A DNA stretch of 24,545 nucleotides from CAG-217 sp963642245 (GCA_963642245.1 CAVIFY010000027.1:1-24545); one strand, 5' to 3'; shown: positions 7,399 through 15,409, counted from the first letter of the stretch. The notes: a model not told the origin generated them from the letters alone. Numbers and translations: made by a program.

Positions 7399-8397
7399 CT
7401 ATTCGTCGTATTCTTCGATTTCCTGTTCTTCTTGTCGGCGCTGTTTTTCCTGCTCTTCTTTTTGCTTGGCTTTGCGGGATTTGATGATCCCTGCTGCCAA
7501 TGCGATCACGGCTGCTGTGGCTAAAGCAATGGCAAGATAAATCAAAATATTGGCTATGGTAGAGCGGCCGGTTGGCGTCACCGCTGCGGTGTATGTACCG
7601 TCTGTGAGCGCCGCGGTGTCGCCGCTTTGTACTTGCAATTCTTCTTCCGTATCGCCAGTGCTTGTCCCGCCGGTGTACGCGAACTTGGTCACCGTTTGGG
7701 CGCTGCTTTTGCGGGCGCTTTTTGTGGTCCCGGGCACTGTGCCGGTGTATGTAAATTTAGTGCTGGTCTCTTTTTTCTTTTTGGTGGTAGCTTGCCGGGT
7801 CTGTTTCTTTGTTGTGGTGCGTGCACTGCGGCTTGTGGTCGTCTTTTCCGGCAAAGTGTAGTCGAAAGTGGCGCGCTCCAAAAGGCAAACGCCCCGCTCA
7901 CCGCAGTTGTAATCCAGCCGCACTGTCAACAGCCCGCACAGGCTTTTGTCCAGCGCGATGGCAAAGTACGCGTTGCCGTCTGCGGTCCAGTAACCGCCAC
8001 TGTTTTCCAGAATTTCCATCTGCACATTGCACCCGCTGCCAAAGCCGTTGTAGGTCTGCGCAGCACCGGTGGCGCCGTTGGCAAATGTAAATTTCTTGGT
8101 GGAGAATTTGGCGGAGGACACTTGCAAATTCAGGGCAACAGCGTCCGTTTTCGCCCCCGGCTCCACCTGCTGATCCTGCATACTCACCGCAAAATACAGA
8201 CAGTGGTTATCCGTGTCGGCGTAGATCTGGTAATAGCCCATAGCCCCATCGGTCTGGAATTCCACAAACGGTACATTCCGCCAAGGCTCGCGGGTCAGGT
8301 AGGCGCTGTCCATCGCCGGCGTCGCTGCACAGGCCGGCACCACCGCCAGCAATAGCGCCAAAAACGCCGCCAACCCAGCCAAAATCCGCCGACCCAT
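7399..8397 (-). CDS. Secreted, membrane-anchored surface protein
   Basis: About 332 aa, function not recognised. Signal peptide (ILAGLAAFLALLLAVVPACAA). An extracellular beta-rich domain of about 170 residues follows, which reads like a sugar-binding or DOMON-like sandwich (WRNVPFVEFQTDGAMGYYQIYADTDNHCLYFAVSMQ) with four Cys. A Thr/Lys/Arg-rich linker of about 70 residues contains two similar TKFTYTG / TKFAYTGG motifs. Near the C-terminus are one TM helix (ANILIYLAIALATAAVIALAAGI) and a highly charged cytoplasmic tail (KQKEEQEKQRRQEEQEIEEYDE). Two ATGs lie 6 bp apart; 8397 is preferred because GAGG sits 7 nt before it, although 8403 is possible. It has its own promoter and shares the terminator at 7366-7390. 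Confidence 0.85.
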   Translation of the reverse strand: MGRRILAGLAAFLALLLAVVPACAATPAMDSAYLTREPWRNVPFVEFQTDGAMGYYQIYADTDNHCLYFAVSMQDQQVEPGAKTDAVALNLQVSSAKFSTKKFTFANGATGAAQTYNGFGSGCNVQMEILENSGGYWTADGNAYFAIALDKSLCGLLTVRLDYNCGERGVCLLERATFDYTLPEKTTTSRSARTTTKKQTRQATTKKKKETSTKFTYTGTVPGTTKSARKSSAQTVTKFAYTGGTSTGDTEEELQVQSGDTAALTDGTYTAAVTPTGRSTIANILIYLAIALATAAVIALAAGIIKSRKAKQKEEQEKQRRQEEQEIEEYDE

Positions 8398-8440
8398 ATC
8401 CATACCTCATCTCTCTCCAAAAATCTTTCCAATCGGTTTT

Positions 8441-8469
8441 ATTCTACCCATTCCTCCCCTTTTCGTCAA
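8441..8469 (-). promoter_or_regulatory. Sigma-A promoter of the surface protein
   Basis: On the minus strand, TTGACG (8464-8469), a 17-bp spacer and TAGAAT (8441-8446), giving a leader of about 37 nt. Confidence 0.75.
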
Positions 8470-8596
8470 GGGGTTTGGAGAAATTTTTCTGTTTTCCACC
8501 ACACAAATACAGCTCTTCGGCAATAAATCCACACAAAAAGGCCCCCGCAAAAGCGAGCCTCAAGTACACAAATTCTACATTTTTCAATAATAACAG

Positions 8597-8625
8597 TTGA
8601 TATTGGGAACGAAACGCGATATAAT
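8597..8625 (+). promoter_or_regulatory. Sigma-A promoter of the SauUSI-like operon
   Basis: TTGATA (8597-8602), a 17-bp spacer and TATAAT (8620-8625). The leader to the first start codon would be about 200 nt and contains no gene I can support. A palindrome TTGTAA-CT-TTACAA at 8665-8678, about 35 bp downstream of the predicted start, is a candidate operator. Confidence 0.7.
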
Positions 8626-8648
8626 GTCCTTGATATAATGTCCTTGAT
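8618..8648 (+). repeat. 14-bp tandem repeat duplicating a -10 box
   Basis: GATATAATGTCCTT occurs at 8618-8631 and again at 8632-8645, followed by GAT. Each copy carries a TATAAT. Only the first has a -35 box at 17 bp. Confidence 0.85.
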
Positions 8649-8829
8649 GATAAAATTGTTACTATTGTAACTTTACAAGACGAAGTGCGTGATAGCCCTC
8701 TACGTTGCCCCATTTTTTCGGTAGACACAGTGACACAACGGATTTGCAATTCGGTTCTAACTCACTTGAGAATTCGTACGCGCATGGCTACACAATCGCA
8801 CACGAGCGCATGGACAGGTATTTTATAGT

Positions 8830-11800
8830 ATGTTGCACGACGGACTGTATGAGCAAATTATCAATAAGGGATTAGAAACAGAGCTTGCCTCTATGGACAA
8901 GCTCTCCACTACCGCACCCATTGATCGTGCTGAGGCGCCTAAAGTGCTGGCAAAATACATTGCGGAGGTTGTAGAAGAGAGTCTCAATCATATTGCTGAC
9001 AACGGCGGGGACGTGAACGCGCAGGTTGCTCTTACAAATCGTATTATTTCCACGATTATCGACGAAACAGGAGAAACCGAACTTGCCAAAATGGCAGTAG
9101 CCGACCGGGCCCAGCAGTTTTTTGCTCTTTTTGACAAAAAGAACAGCATTCTTGCCATCGATGAAAAGGCGGCAATCGTTCGCCCAGAAACGTCTATCGC
9201 GCAAAGCTCGTTATTTACCGGTGCAATCCACGAACCGCAGATGTTTACCGAGCTCAAGAAGGAGATCCTATCCTGCAACCGCATTGATATGCTGGTATCC
9301 TTCATTAAATGGAGTGGCCTGCGCTTAATCATAGATGAGCTTACTGCCTTCGTGCAAAGCGGCGGTGAACTCCGCATAATTACAACTTCTTATATGGGCG
9401 CGACCGATGTAAAGGCAATCGAAGAACTTTGCAAACTTCCTAACACAAAGATCAAGGTGAGCTATGACACCAAACGCACCCGACTCCACGCAAAAACGTA
9501 TGTCTTCTATCGGAATACCGATTTTACTACCGCGTATGTTGGGTCGTCAAACCTTTCCAATGCCGCTATTTCCAGTGGTTTGGAATGGAATGTAAAGGTT
9601 ACAAAAACGGACCTGCCAGAAACGATTGACAAGATCGCCGCCACCTTTGAAAGTTATTGGAATTCCAATGAATTTGAGTATTACAATGAGGAGCAAAAAG
9701 CGCGCTTAGCGCGTGCGTTAAAATCCGAAAAATACTTTGATCGTAACAATGCTGAAATTTATACAATGGATATCGCGCCCTATTCCTATCAGCAAGAAAT
9801 TCTTGATAAGCTGGAAGCAGAGCGCAAGGTTCGCGGCTATTATCGAAACCTTGTTGTTGCCGCCACCGGGACCGGAAAGACGGTGATTTCTGCACTCGAT
9901 TACAAGCGCTTTTGCAAGCAAAATGCGGATAAGCCCTGTCGTCTTTTGTTCGTGGCTCATCGTGAAGAAATCCTGAAACAAAGTATGTACACCTTTCGCG
10001 CAGTACTAAAAGATGCAAACTTTGGCGAAATGTTTGTAGGCAGCTATAAACCGGAAAGTATAGATCATCTTTTCATTTCCATACAAACCTTTAACTCCCA
10101 GGCATTCACTGAAAAAACGACGCCGGAATTCTATGATTATATTATCGTGGACGAGTTCCATCACGCCGCTGCACCTACGTATCAAAAGCTCTTATCCTAT
10201 TACAATCCGCAAATTTTACTGGGCTTGACAGCAACACCTGAACGTATGGATGGCAAGAGCATTTTGCCGTATTTTAATCATCGCATTGCGGCTGAAATTC
10301 GTCTGCCCGAAGCTATTGACCGTAAGCTCCTGTGTCCGTTCCAATACTTTGGCGTGACCGATACGGTTGATCTGGATCACTTAAAATGGACAGCCGGAGG
10401 TTATGATAAAAGCGAGCTTTCGCGAATTTATACACTCAGCGGCGTGGTGGCAGATCGTCGTGCTGATTTGGTGGTTTCTTCTCTGCTTAAATATGTCACC
10501 GATATTGACGATGTAAAGGGGCTTGGATTTTGCGTAACGATTGAACACGCAGAATTCATGTCCAATTACTTTAATGCCCGCGGAATTCCGTCGATGTTCC
10601 TGACCGGACATTCGCCGGACGAAGAAAGAAAAGAGGCAAAGGCCAGACTTGTAAAAAGTGAAGTACGCTTTATCTTTGTGGTTGATATCTACAACGAAGG
10701 CGTGGACATTCCCGAAGTCAACACGGTTTTATTCCTGCGCCCGACAGAATCTTTGACGGTGTTTTTACAACAACTTGGACGTGGGCTGCGCTTATCTGAA
10801 GATAAAGAGTGCCTGACTGTACTTGATTTTATCGGACAGGCAAACAAAAAGTATAATTTTGAAGATAAGCTTGCAGCTCTACTTTCCAACACCACACGAG
10901 GCGTAACACGTGAAATCAAGGATGGGTTTATTTCACTTCCAAAGGGATGCTATATTCAGCTTGAAAAGAAGGCGGCAAGATATATTCTTGATAACATTCG
11001 CGCATCTTACGGAAACAGCGCTGGCCTTGTTGCGCGTATAGCAACCTTTGAAGAGGATACCGGTCTAAAACTTACTCTCGAAAACTTTCTCGACCACTAT
11101 CGGTTGGATCCTCGCTCAATCTATAAATTTGCTTCCTTTTCTCGTCTGTGCGCACGTGCAGATATAATTGATCATTTTGAGGAACCGATGGAAGAGGTAA
11201 TATCAAAAGCACTCAACCGTTTTGCTTTGGTGGACTCAAGACGCTGGATCGTGTTTATGTTGCATGTTTTGGAAAATATCAACCATTTTGACTTTGCGAA
11301 ACTTTCGGATATAGAAAAGCGTATGCTTCAGATGTTCTATATTACAATGTGGGGAAAAGCGATTGAAGATTGGCATGCAAATGAAGTCATTGAAAACTTT
11401 CGAGCTCTTTCAGATAGTCCCATTATGCGCTCCGAGCTGATTGCACTGCTTAAATATAACTACAATCGCATTGATTTTATTGATGAGCCCGTGGACCTCG
11501 GGTTTGATTGTCCGCTTGATCTGCATTGTACATATACACGCGATCAACTGCTTGTAGCAATGGATTTTATGAAACCGAGCACCGTGCGCGAAGGCGTAAA
11601 ATGGTTGCCCGACAAGGAAATTGATGTGTTCTTTATCACATTGAATAAGTCGGATAAAGACTATTCGCCTACAACCATGTATAAGGATTATTCCATCAAC
11701 GAAACGCTGTTCCATTGGCAGAGCCAAAGCACCACCAATGCAGATGGTAAAGTCGGCCAGCGCTATATCAATCATCGCAAAAATGGCAGCAAGGTTCTCT

Positions 11801-11976
11801 TGTTTGTACGCGAATTTAAGAATGACATTTACGGCAACACTGCGCCGTACACTTATCTTGGCACCGCAAATTATGTTTCGCATAACGGGTCAAGACCCAT
11901 GAATATTACATGGAAATTAGATGCCCCCATTCCGGCAAAATACCTGAAGAAAACAAACAAATTGGTAGTCGGATAA
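8830..11976 (+). CDS. SauUSI-like type IV restriction enzyme: PLD nuclease, SF2 helicase, DUF3427
   Basis: 1048-aa multidomain defence protein. Residues 1-120 are a helical N-terminal region (LYEQIINKGLETELA). Residues about 125-285 form a phospholipase D-type nuclease with a single HxK motif (RLHAKTYVF, His220-Lys222) and VGSSNLSNAA (about 237-246). An SF2 helicase follows: ATGTGKT (345-351), DEFH (441-444), GLTATPER (about 465-472) and QQLGRGLR (647-654). The C-terminal third matches the DUF3427 region, including FHWQSQS near residue 962. PLD-helicase-DUF3427 is the architecture of SauUSI of Staphylococcus aureus, an ATP-dependent enzyme that cuts 5-methyl- or 5-hydroxymethylcytosine DNA, with the C-terminal domain as reader. 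The role here is inferred from that. The upstream ribosome binding site is weak (AGG 11 nt away), but LYEQIINKGL is a usual family start. It is the first gene of a three-gene operon, 19 bp before the next. Confidence 0.9.
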   Translation: MLHDGLYEQIINKGLETELASMDKLSTTAPIDRAEAPKVLAKYIAEVVEESLNHIADNGGDVNAQVALTNRIISTIIDETGETELAKMAVADRAQQFFALFDKKNSILAIDEKAAIVRPETSIAQSSLFTGAIHEPQMFTELKKEILSCNRIDMLVSFIKWSGLRLIIDELTAFVQSGGELRIITTSYMGATDVKAIEELCKLPNTKIKVSYDTKRTRLHAKTYVFYRNTDFTTAYVGSSNLSNAAISSGLEWNVKVTKTDLPETIDKIAATFESYWNSNEFEYYNEEQKARLARALKSEKYFDRNNAEIYTMDIAPYSYQQEILDKLEAERKVRGYYRNLVVAATGTGKTVISALDYKRFCKQNADKPCRLLFVAHREEILKQSMYTFRAVLKDANFGEMFVGSYKPESIDHLFISIQTFNSQAFTEKTTPEFYDYIIVDEFHHAAAPTYQKLLSYYNPQILLGLTATPERMDGKSILPYFNHRIAAEIRLPEAIDRKLLCPFQYFGVTDTVDLDHLKWTAGGYDKSELSRIYTLSGVVADRRADLVVSSLLKYVTDIDDVKGLGFCVTIEHAEFMSNYFNARGIPSMFLTGHSPDEERKEAKARLVKSEVRFIFVVDIYNEGVDIPEVNTVLFLRPTESLTVFLQQLGRGLRLSEDKECLTVLDFIGQANKKYNFEDKLAALLSNTTRGVTREIKDGFISLPKGCYIQLEKKAARYILDNIRASYGNSAGLVARIATFEEDTGLKLTLENFLDHYRLDPRSIYKFASFSRLCARADIIDHFEEPMEEVISKALNRFALVDSRRWIVFMLHVLENINHFDFAKLSDIEKRMLQMFYITMWGKAIEDWHANEVIENFRALSDSPIMRSELIALLKYNYNRIDFIDEPVDLGFDCPLDLHCTYTRDQLLVAMDFMKPSTVREGVKWLPDKEIDVFFITLNKSDKDYSPTTMYKDYSINETLFHWQSQSTTNADGKVGQRYINHRKNGSKVLLFVREFKNDIYGNTAPYTYLGTANYVSHNGSRPMNITWKLDAPIPAKYLKKTNKLVVG

Positions 11977-11995
11977 TCCTCAAGGAGTGAAAGTT

Positions 11996-12739
11996 ATGAC
12001 CGAGCTTGAGAAAATGCAACGAGCGAAGATGTACATTGATAAAATGGCAAATGGGATCAACCCGGTTGATGATACTTATGCTGCCGATCAGGATATGGTC
12101 AACAATGTTCGGATCTCACGGTGCTTATTTTACGTATCCACCATCTTAGGACAGGTGATTGATAACAACGGCGTTATTCAAAAGGGCAAGGCGTCAAAGA
12201 AGGCATTTTTCCTTTCCGACGACCGTATAACAGACTTCGCCTTTTCTGAAGCACCCATCTCAGTAAGCGAGATAAGCCGGCGCCTAAATGATTTGGCAGA
12301 TTTAGATTTGTGCCACAAGCTGAAATACTCTGACATAACAAATTGGTTAGTTTCCATAGGCGCGTTAGAGACAATCACACTTGCTGATGGAAAAAGTAAA
12401 AAAAGGCCCACAAGTCAAGGTGAAACACTCGGTATTTCTTTAGAAACACGAAATGGTGTGAACGGCGAGTATGTTGTGGTTGTTTATAACAAATCTGCAC
12501 AGCAATTCATCCTTGACAACATGGACGCAATTATCACGAACATTCGCAACACTTCTACTAAAAAAGCGGGCAATCAAGGACAAGCATGGACAGCAGAGCA
12601 TGAAGAATGCTTGTTGAATTTGTTCAACAAACATGTTCCCGTTTCTGAAATGGCAGCAACTCTTATGCGAACGGAAACAGGGGTCAGAGCCAAGCTAAAG
12701 AAAATGGGGCTGATTGACAACGAAAGGAACGCAAAATAA
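11996..12739 (+). CDS. Unrecognised 247-aa protein with C-terminal Myb/SANT-like helices
   Basis: I do not recognise a named family. Residues 1-70 hold the segment KMYIDKMANGINPVDD and a hydrophobic helix (SRCLFYVSTILGQVI). Residues 85-150 read like a winged-helix unit (PISVSEISRRLNDLAD, YSDITNWLVSIGAL, KKRPTSQGETLGI). Residues 197-241 resemble a Myb/SANT or GcrA-like three-helix DNA-binding unit (AWTAEHEECLLNLFNKH, VSEMAATLMRTETGVRAKLKKMGLI). The ATG at 11996 is chosen because AAGGAG ends 8 nt before it; the GTG at 11987 overlaps that site. Its stop overlaps the NUDIX start (TAATG), so translation is coupled. It could be a DNA-binding specificity or regulatory partner of the helicase-nuclease, which is inference from context. 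Confidence 0.85.
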   Translation: MTELEKMQRAKMYIDKMANGINPVDDTYAADQDMVNNVRISRCLFYVSTILGQVIDNNGVIQKGKASKKAFFLSDDRITDFAFSEAPISVSEISRRLNDLADLDLCHKLKYSDITNWLVSIGALETITLADGKSKKRPTSQGETLGISLETRNGVNGEYVVVVYNKSAQQFILDNMDAIITNIRNTSTKKAGNQGQAWTAEHEECLLNLFNKHVPVSEMAATLMRTETGVRAKLKKMGLIDNERNAK

Positions 12740-13131
12740 TGACAGAAGTTGTTGCAGCACTAATATGGGATAAAGGTAAATTCATGATCTGCCAGCGTCC
12801 AGCGCACAAGACCCGGGCCCTGTTGTGGGAATTCGTTGGCGATAAAGTAGAACCCGGCGAATCCAAAGAGCAAGCGCTTATCCGCGAGTGTCAGGAAGAA
12901 TTGGCTATAACGCTCTCAGTCGGCGATGTGTTTATGGATGTCGTTCATGAATATCCGGATTTGACAGTGCATCTAACCTTATTCAATGCAGCAACCATCG
13001 AGGGCACCCCACAAAAACTGGAGCATAACGATATAAAATGGATTGCACCGACCGAAATTCCGAATTATGAATTCTGCCCGGCGGATGTAGAGATATTGAG
13101 AAAGATAACAGCGGATTTTCGTGATGATTAA
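12739..13131 (+). CDS. NUDIX (MutT/NudG-like) nucleoside triphosphate pyrophosphohydrolase
   Basis: 130-aa single-domain NUDIX protein. The Nudix box is at residues 35-57: the conserved acidic and basic residues E41, R49, E50, E53 and E54 are present. The first Gly is Asp (D35) and the last Gly is Ala (A56), so two of the three usual turn residues differ. The surrounding sequence (VVAALIWDKGKFMICQRP, LLWEFVGDKVEPGES, CPADVEIL) is of the MutT/NudG kind, which hydrolyses (d)NTPs, including 5-substituted dCTP for NudG. It overlaps the preceding gene by one base (TAATG) and closes the SauUSI-like operon. Possible roles are degrading modified phage dNTPs or cleaning damaged nucleotides. Whether the altered box is fully active is not known. 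Confidence 0.9.
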   Translation: MTEVVAALIWDKGKFMICQRPAHKTRALLWEFVGDKVEPGESKEQALIRECQEELAITLSVGDVFMDVVHEYPDLTVHLTLFNAATIEGTPQKLEHNDIKWIAPTEIPNYEFCPADVEILRKITADFRDD

Positions 13132-13230
13132 GAATTTGGTGCATAATCTGATACTTCTTGCGAGTAAGTCGATGACAGCAACAAAAGATGATTTATTTGT
13201 CGCAGAGGATCTGCTAACATACTGATATAG

Positions 13231-13476
13231 TTGTGTCGGCATGGCAGCAATACGATTGGTGTGAAAAAACAAATAATCGCTTTTCTTGATGAAAGTGAAC
13301 GGATATCTACTCACACGGTAATGCTTAATTCCGAGATTATCAAATAAGACGATGCGTACAACCCAGAAAAAAGCTATCTGCCTCTGCTAAACCTTCCACA
13401 TTCGTGCGAGCGTTATAAATCTATCAAGTTCAAGTATCAAACCTGCACCGAATGGACAATCCAGGTATTAACATGA
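13231..13476 (+). pseudogene. Possible decayed gene fragment with in-frame stop
   Basis: The frame beginning in the NUDIX-AbiH gap encodes VKKQIIAFLDESERISTH (from a GTG at 13261), reaches SEIIK and a TAA at 13345-13347, then continues in the same frame as DDAYNPEKSYLPLLNLP and EWTIQVLT to a TGA at 13474-13476. Composition on both sides of the TAA looks like protein. I do not recognise a family. The rest of the gap (13132-13230) holds only short open stretches and no supported gene. Confidence 0.3.
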
Positions 13477-13497
13477 GGTTAGTCATTATGATAGAAT
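13468..13497 (+). promoter_or_regulatory. Possible promoter of the AbiH gene
   Basis: TTAACA (13468-13473), an 18-bp spacer and TAGAAT (13492-13497). The start would fall near 13504, directly ahead of the ribosome binding site, giving a very short leader. Confidence 0.4.
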
Positions 13498-13518
13498 CTC
13501 AATATAGGAGGGTTTTAT

Positions 13519-14469
13519 ATCAGTTCGCTATTTATTGCAGGCAATGGTTTCGATATTGCACACGGTATTCCAAGCAAATATGGTGATTTTAGGTTATTCA
13601 TTACAGAATCCTTCCCTGAAGCAGTAAATCTTCGAGACGAGATCGTACATATAGAGGATTTACTAGACATCGATCCAGCTGAATTTGCCGCAGAAATTTT
13701 ATTAAACACAATGGACAAATCTGCCGGTGAAAACTGGTGTGATTTTGAAGCCGCTCTTGCTCACATTAACTTTGATAATAAATTTCCTGCGCCGAACCAC
13801 AGAGAAAATGAAACCGACAAAGAAGATCAAGAATTAATGCAAAATTATCTTTTGTACATGGATGTACTTACGAGTGCTTTCATCAATTGCTCCAAAATAT
13901 GGCAGGAATTTTTTAGGATTTGGATAAAAAGTATTCAGCAAAAAATCGACGGCTCTGAATTTATGCCAAAAGAAACATTGATCGATTTATTCAGCAATCA
14001 GGATATGCAATTTTTCACCTTTAACTACACCAAAACTTTGCAAAAACTATATGGCATTAAAAAAGTAATTCACATTCATAATCGAGTTGGTCAAAAGCTA
14101 ATCTTTGGGCACGAGAAAGAAGAGGAGACGAATCTTTATCAAAGCCTGGATTATGAAGATTTCTGCATAGGTTCCTCATTTTTAGATGAGATGATCCTGT
14201 CTTTCAAAAAAGACACAACCACTCCATTAAAGAAGTATAAAGACTTTTTCAAGAGGCTAGATTCCTCTATCGATAAGGTATATTCATACGGATTTAGTTA
14301 TGGCAAGGTTGATCGTATTTATATCAAAAAAATAATTGCGAGTATATCTCCAAATGCTACTTGGTATTTTACCGAGTTTGAATCTAGTGATTCATCTGCG
14401 TTACGAATTAAAAAAATCAAATTGCGAAAATATGGGTTCAAGGGCAAATTTGACATTTTTAAGGGATAA
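13519..14469 (+). CDS. AbiH-family abortive infection protein with ATC start
   Basis: Read from 13519 it is 316 aa, normal for AbiH. The N-terminus carries the family's nucleotide-binding-like motif LFIAGNGFDIAHGIPSKYGD (about residues 4-23). Further conserved parts are WCDFEAALA, FFTFNYTKTL, HIHNR-GQKLIFGHE and the C-terminal YSYGFSYGKVDRIYIKKII. AbiH proteins abort phage infection; the mechanism is not settled. There is no ATG, GTG or TTG in frame before 13711, where initiation would remove the motif. However, AGGAGG (13506-13511) lies 7 nt before an ATC codon followed by AGT TCG CTA TTT, exactly where relatives begin (M-S-x-L-F-I). Either ATC is used, giving weak expression, or the start has mutated and the gene is silent. 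An upstream in-frame TAG at 13492 excludes a longer protein. The coding region is strongly AT-rich. Confidence 0.85.
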   Translation: MSSLFIAGNGFDIAHGIPSKYGDFRLFITESFPEAVNLRDEIVHIEDLLDIDPAEFAAEILLNTMDKSAGENWCDFEAALAHINFDNKFPAPNHRENETDKEDQELMQNYLLYMDVLTSAFINCSKIWQEFFRIWIKSIQQKIDGSEFMPKETLIDLFSNQDMQFFTFNYTKTLQKLYGIKKVIHIHNRVGQKLIFGHEKEEETNLYQSLDYEDFCIGSSFLDEMILSFKKDTTTPLKKYKDFFKRLDSSIDKVYSYGFSYGKVDRIYIKKIIASISPNATWYFTEFESSDSSALRIKKIKLRKYGFKGKFDIFKG

Positions 14470-14758
14470 AAGAAAGCGACTTTACAGAATCTCTGTACCC
14501 GCCGAGAACACTGTTGCATGCTACAAAAAAGAAGGGCACTAATGTGATACGACTACTCGTTGATTAAAATTCGGTCATTAAAAGGTCCTCGCTTTTCTCG
14601 TTGCTCTCAAAAGCAAGCACTTTCAACACATCCAATGTATTTGCAATTCATACTAAGCCGGATAAGTAATTAACTGTCTTAAATCCAGCGTAAAAACACA
14701 GTTGTAAAAATATACTTTTCTGAAAATGGCGGTAAAACAACTAAAATAGTACAAAAAG
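14470..14758. other. AT-rich intergenic stretch, no gene seen
   Basis: The 289 bases between the AbiH stop and the next terminator contain only short open frames without ribosome binding sites. I see no repeat or RNA structure of note. Confidence 0.6.
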
Positions 14759-14795
14759 ACCGAAAGTAGAGAACAAACTCTACTTTCGGTTTTTT
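14753..14795. terminator. Bidirectional terminator between AbiH and redox operon
   Basis: Perfect 13-bp stem ACCGAAAGTAGAG / CTCTACTTTCGGT (14759-14790) with loop AACAAA. TTTTT follows on the plus strand and AAAAAG precedes it, giving a U-run for the minus strand. Confidence 0.92.
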
Positions 14796-14869
14796 GGCAA
14801 GAGCCGTAATGCCGGTGTTGGCATAGTGGCGGTCTTGGTGTCTATGTAAAACCACTCTAGAACACGCCG

Positions 14870-15409
14870 TCAAGCGATGGTGAGGCCAAGATTGTAGGCC
14901 TCTGTCATGGCTGCTGAGCTGCGGATCGCTCCGGCCTCCATGGCACCCACGCCCAGCACAGTGCCGCCCTCCTTGGCACCGGGGACGCAACAGGTAAAGC
15001 CGCGCAAAGCCGCCTGCATCGTCTCGGTAAAGGCCGCATCCGGCGCTGCGCAAGTGATAATGAAATAAAAAGTCTTGCCCTCCAGCTGCTGGTAAAAGGC
15101 ATAAGCACGATCGATCACCGCTTTCAGCTGCGCGGTCATGGAGTAAAAATAGATGGGCGACGCCAACACGATCACATCCGCCGCCAGCATTTTCTCCCGC
15201 ACTTCTTGCATATCGTCCTTTTGCACGCAAGTGCCGCCGTTGCGATAACAGGCATCACAGCCCAGGCAACCGGCGATTTTTTTGCCGGCAACATTTACCA
15301 TCTCCACACTGCACCCGGCCTCCGCTGCACCGCGGGCAAATTCTGCACTCAAGATAGCTGAATTCCCGCGTCTGCGCGGGCTTCCCTCTAAAATCAAAAC
15401 CTTCTTCAT
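14870..15409 (-). CDS. Flavodoxin-like NAD(P)H-dependent oxidoreductase
   Basis: 179-aa FMN-dependent reductase. It begins MKKVLILEGSPRRRGNSA, the phosphate-binding loop of the NADPH-dependent FMN reductase family. It continues with a Cys cluster GCLGCDACYRNGGTCVQKDDM (C-x2-C-x2-C-x6-C), typical of the iron-sulfur-flavoprotein-like branch, and ASPIYFYSMTAQLKAVIDR, the second flavin loop. AAAGGAG lies 6 nt before the start. Its ATG overlaps the stop of the preceding gene by 4 nt (ATGA), so the two are co-translated. It is the last gene of a redox operon. It probably reduces flavin, quinone or nitro substrates in the cytoplasm. The Cys cluster may bind an Fe-S centre or serve in regulation. Confidence 0.9.
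   Translation of the reverse strand: MKKVLILEGSPRRRGNSAILSAEFARGAAEAGCSVEMVNVAGKKIAGCLGCDACYRNGGTCVQKDDMQEVREKMLAADVIVLASPIYFYSMTAQLKAVIDRAYAFYQQLEGKTFYFIITCAAPDAAFTETMQAALRGFTCCVPGAKEGGTVLGVGAMEAGAIRSSAAMTEAYNLGLTIA

Noticed and set aside
7627..8355. 242-codon plus-strand frame opposite the surface protein
   Set aside because: There is no ribosome binding site or family, and the minus-strand frame has a signal peptide, promoter and terminator.
8444..8749. 101-codon minus-strand frame in the intergenic region
   Set aside because: It has no ribosome binding site, no recognisable family, and runs against the promoter boxes at 8597-8625.
12979..13314. 111-codon minus-strand frame over the end of the NUDIX gene
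   Set aside because: It overlaps a real gene antisense and has no start signals.
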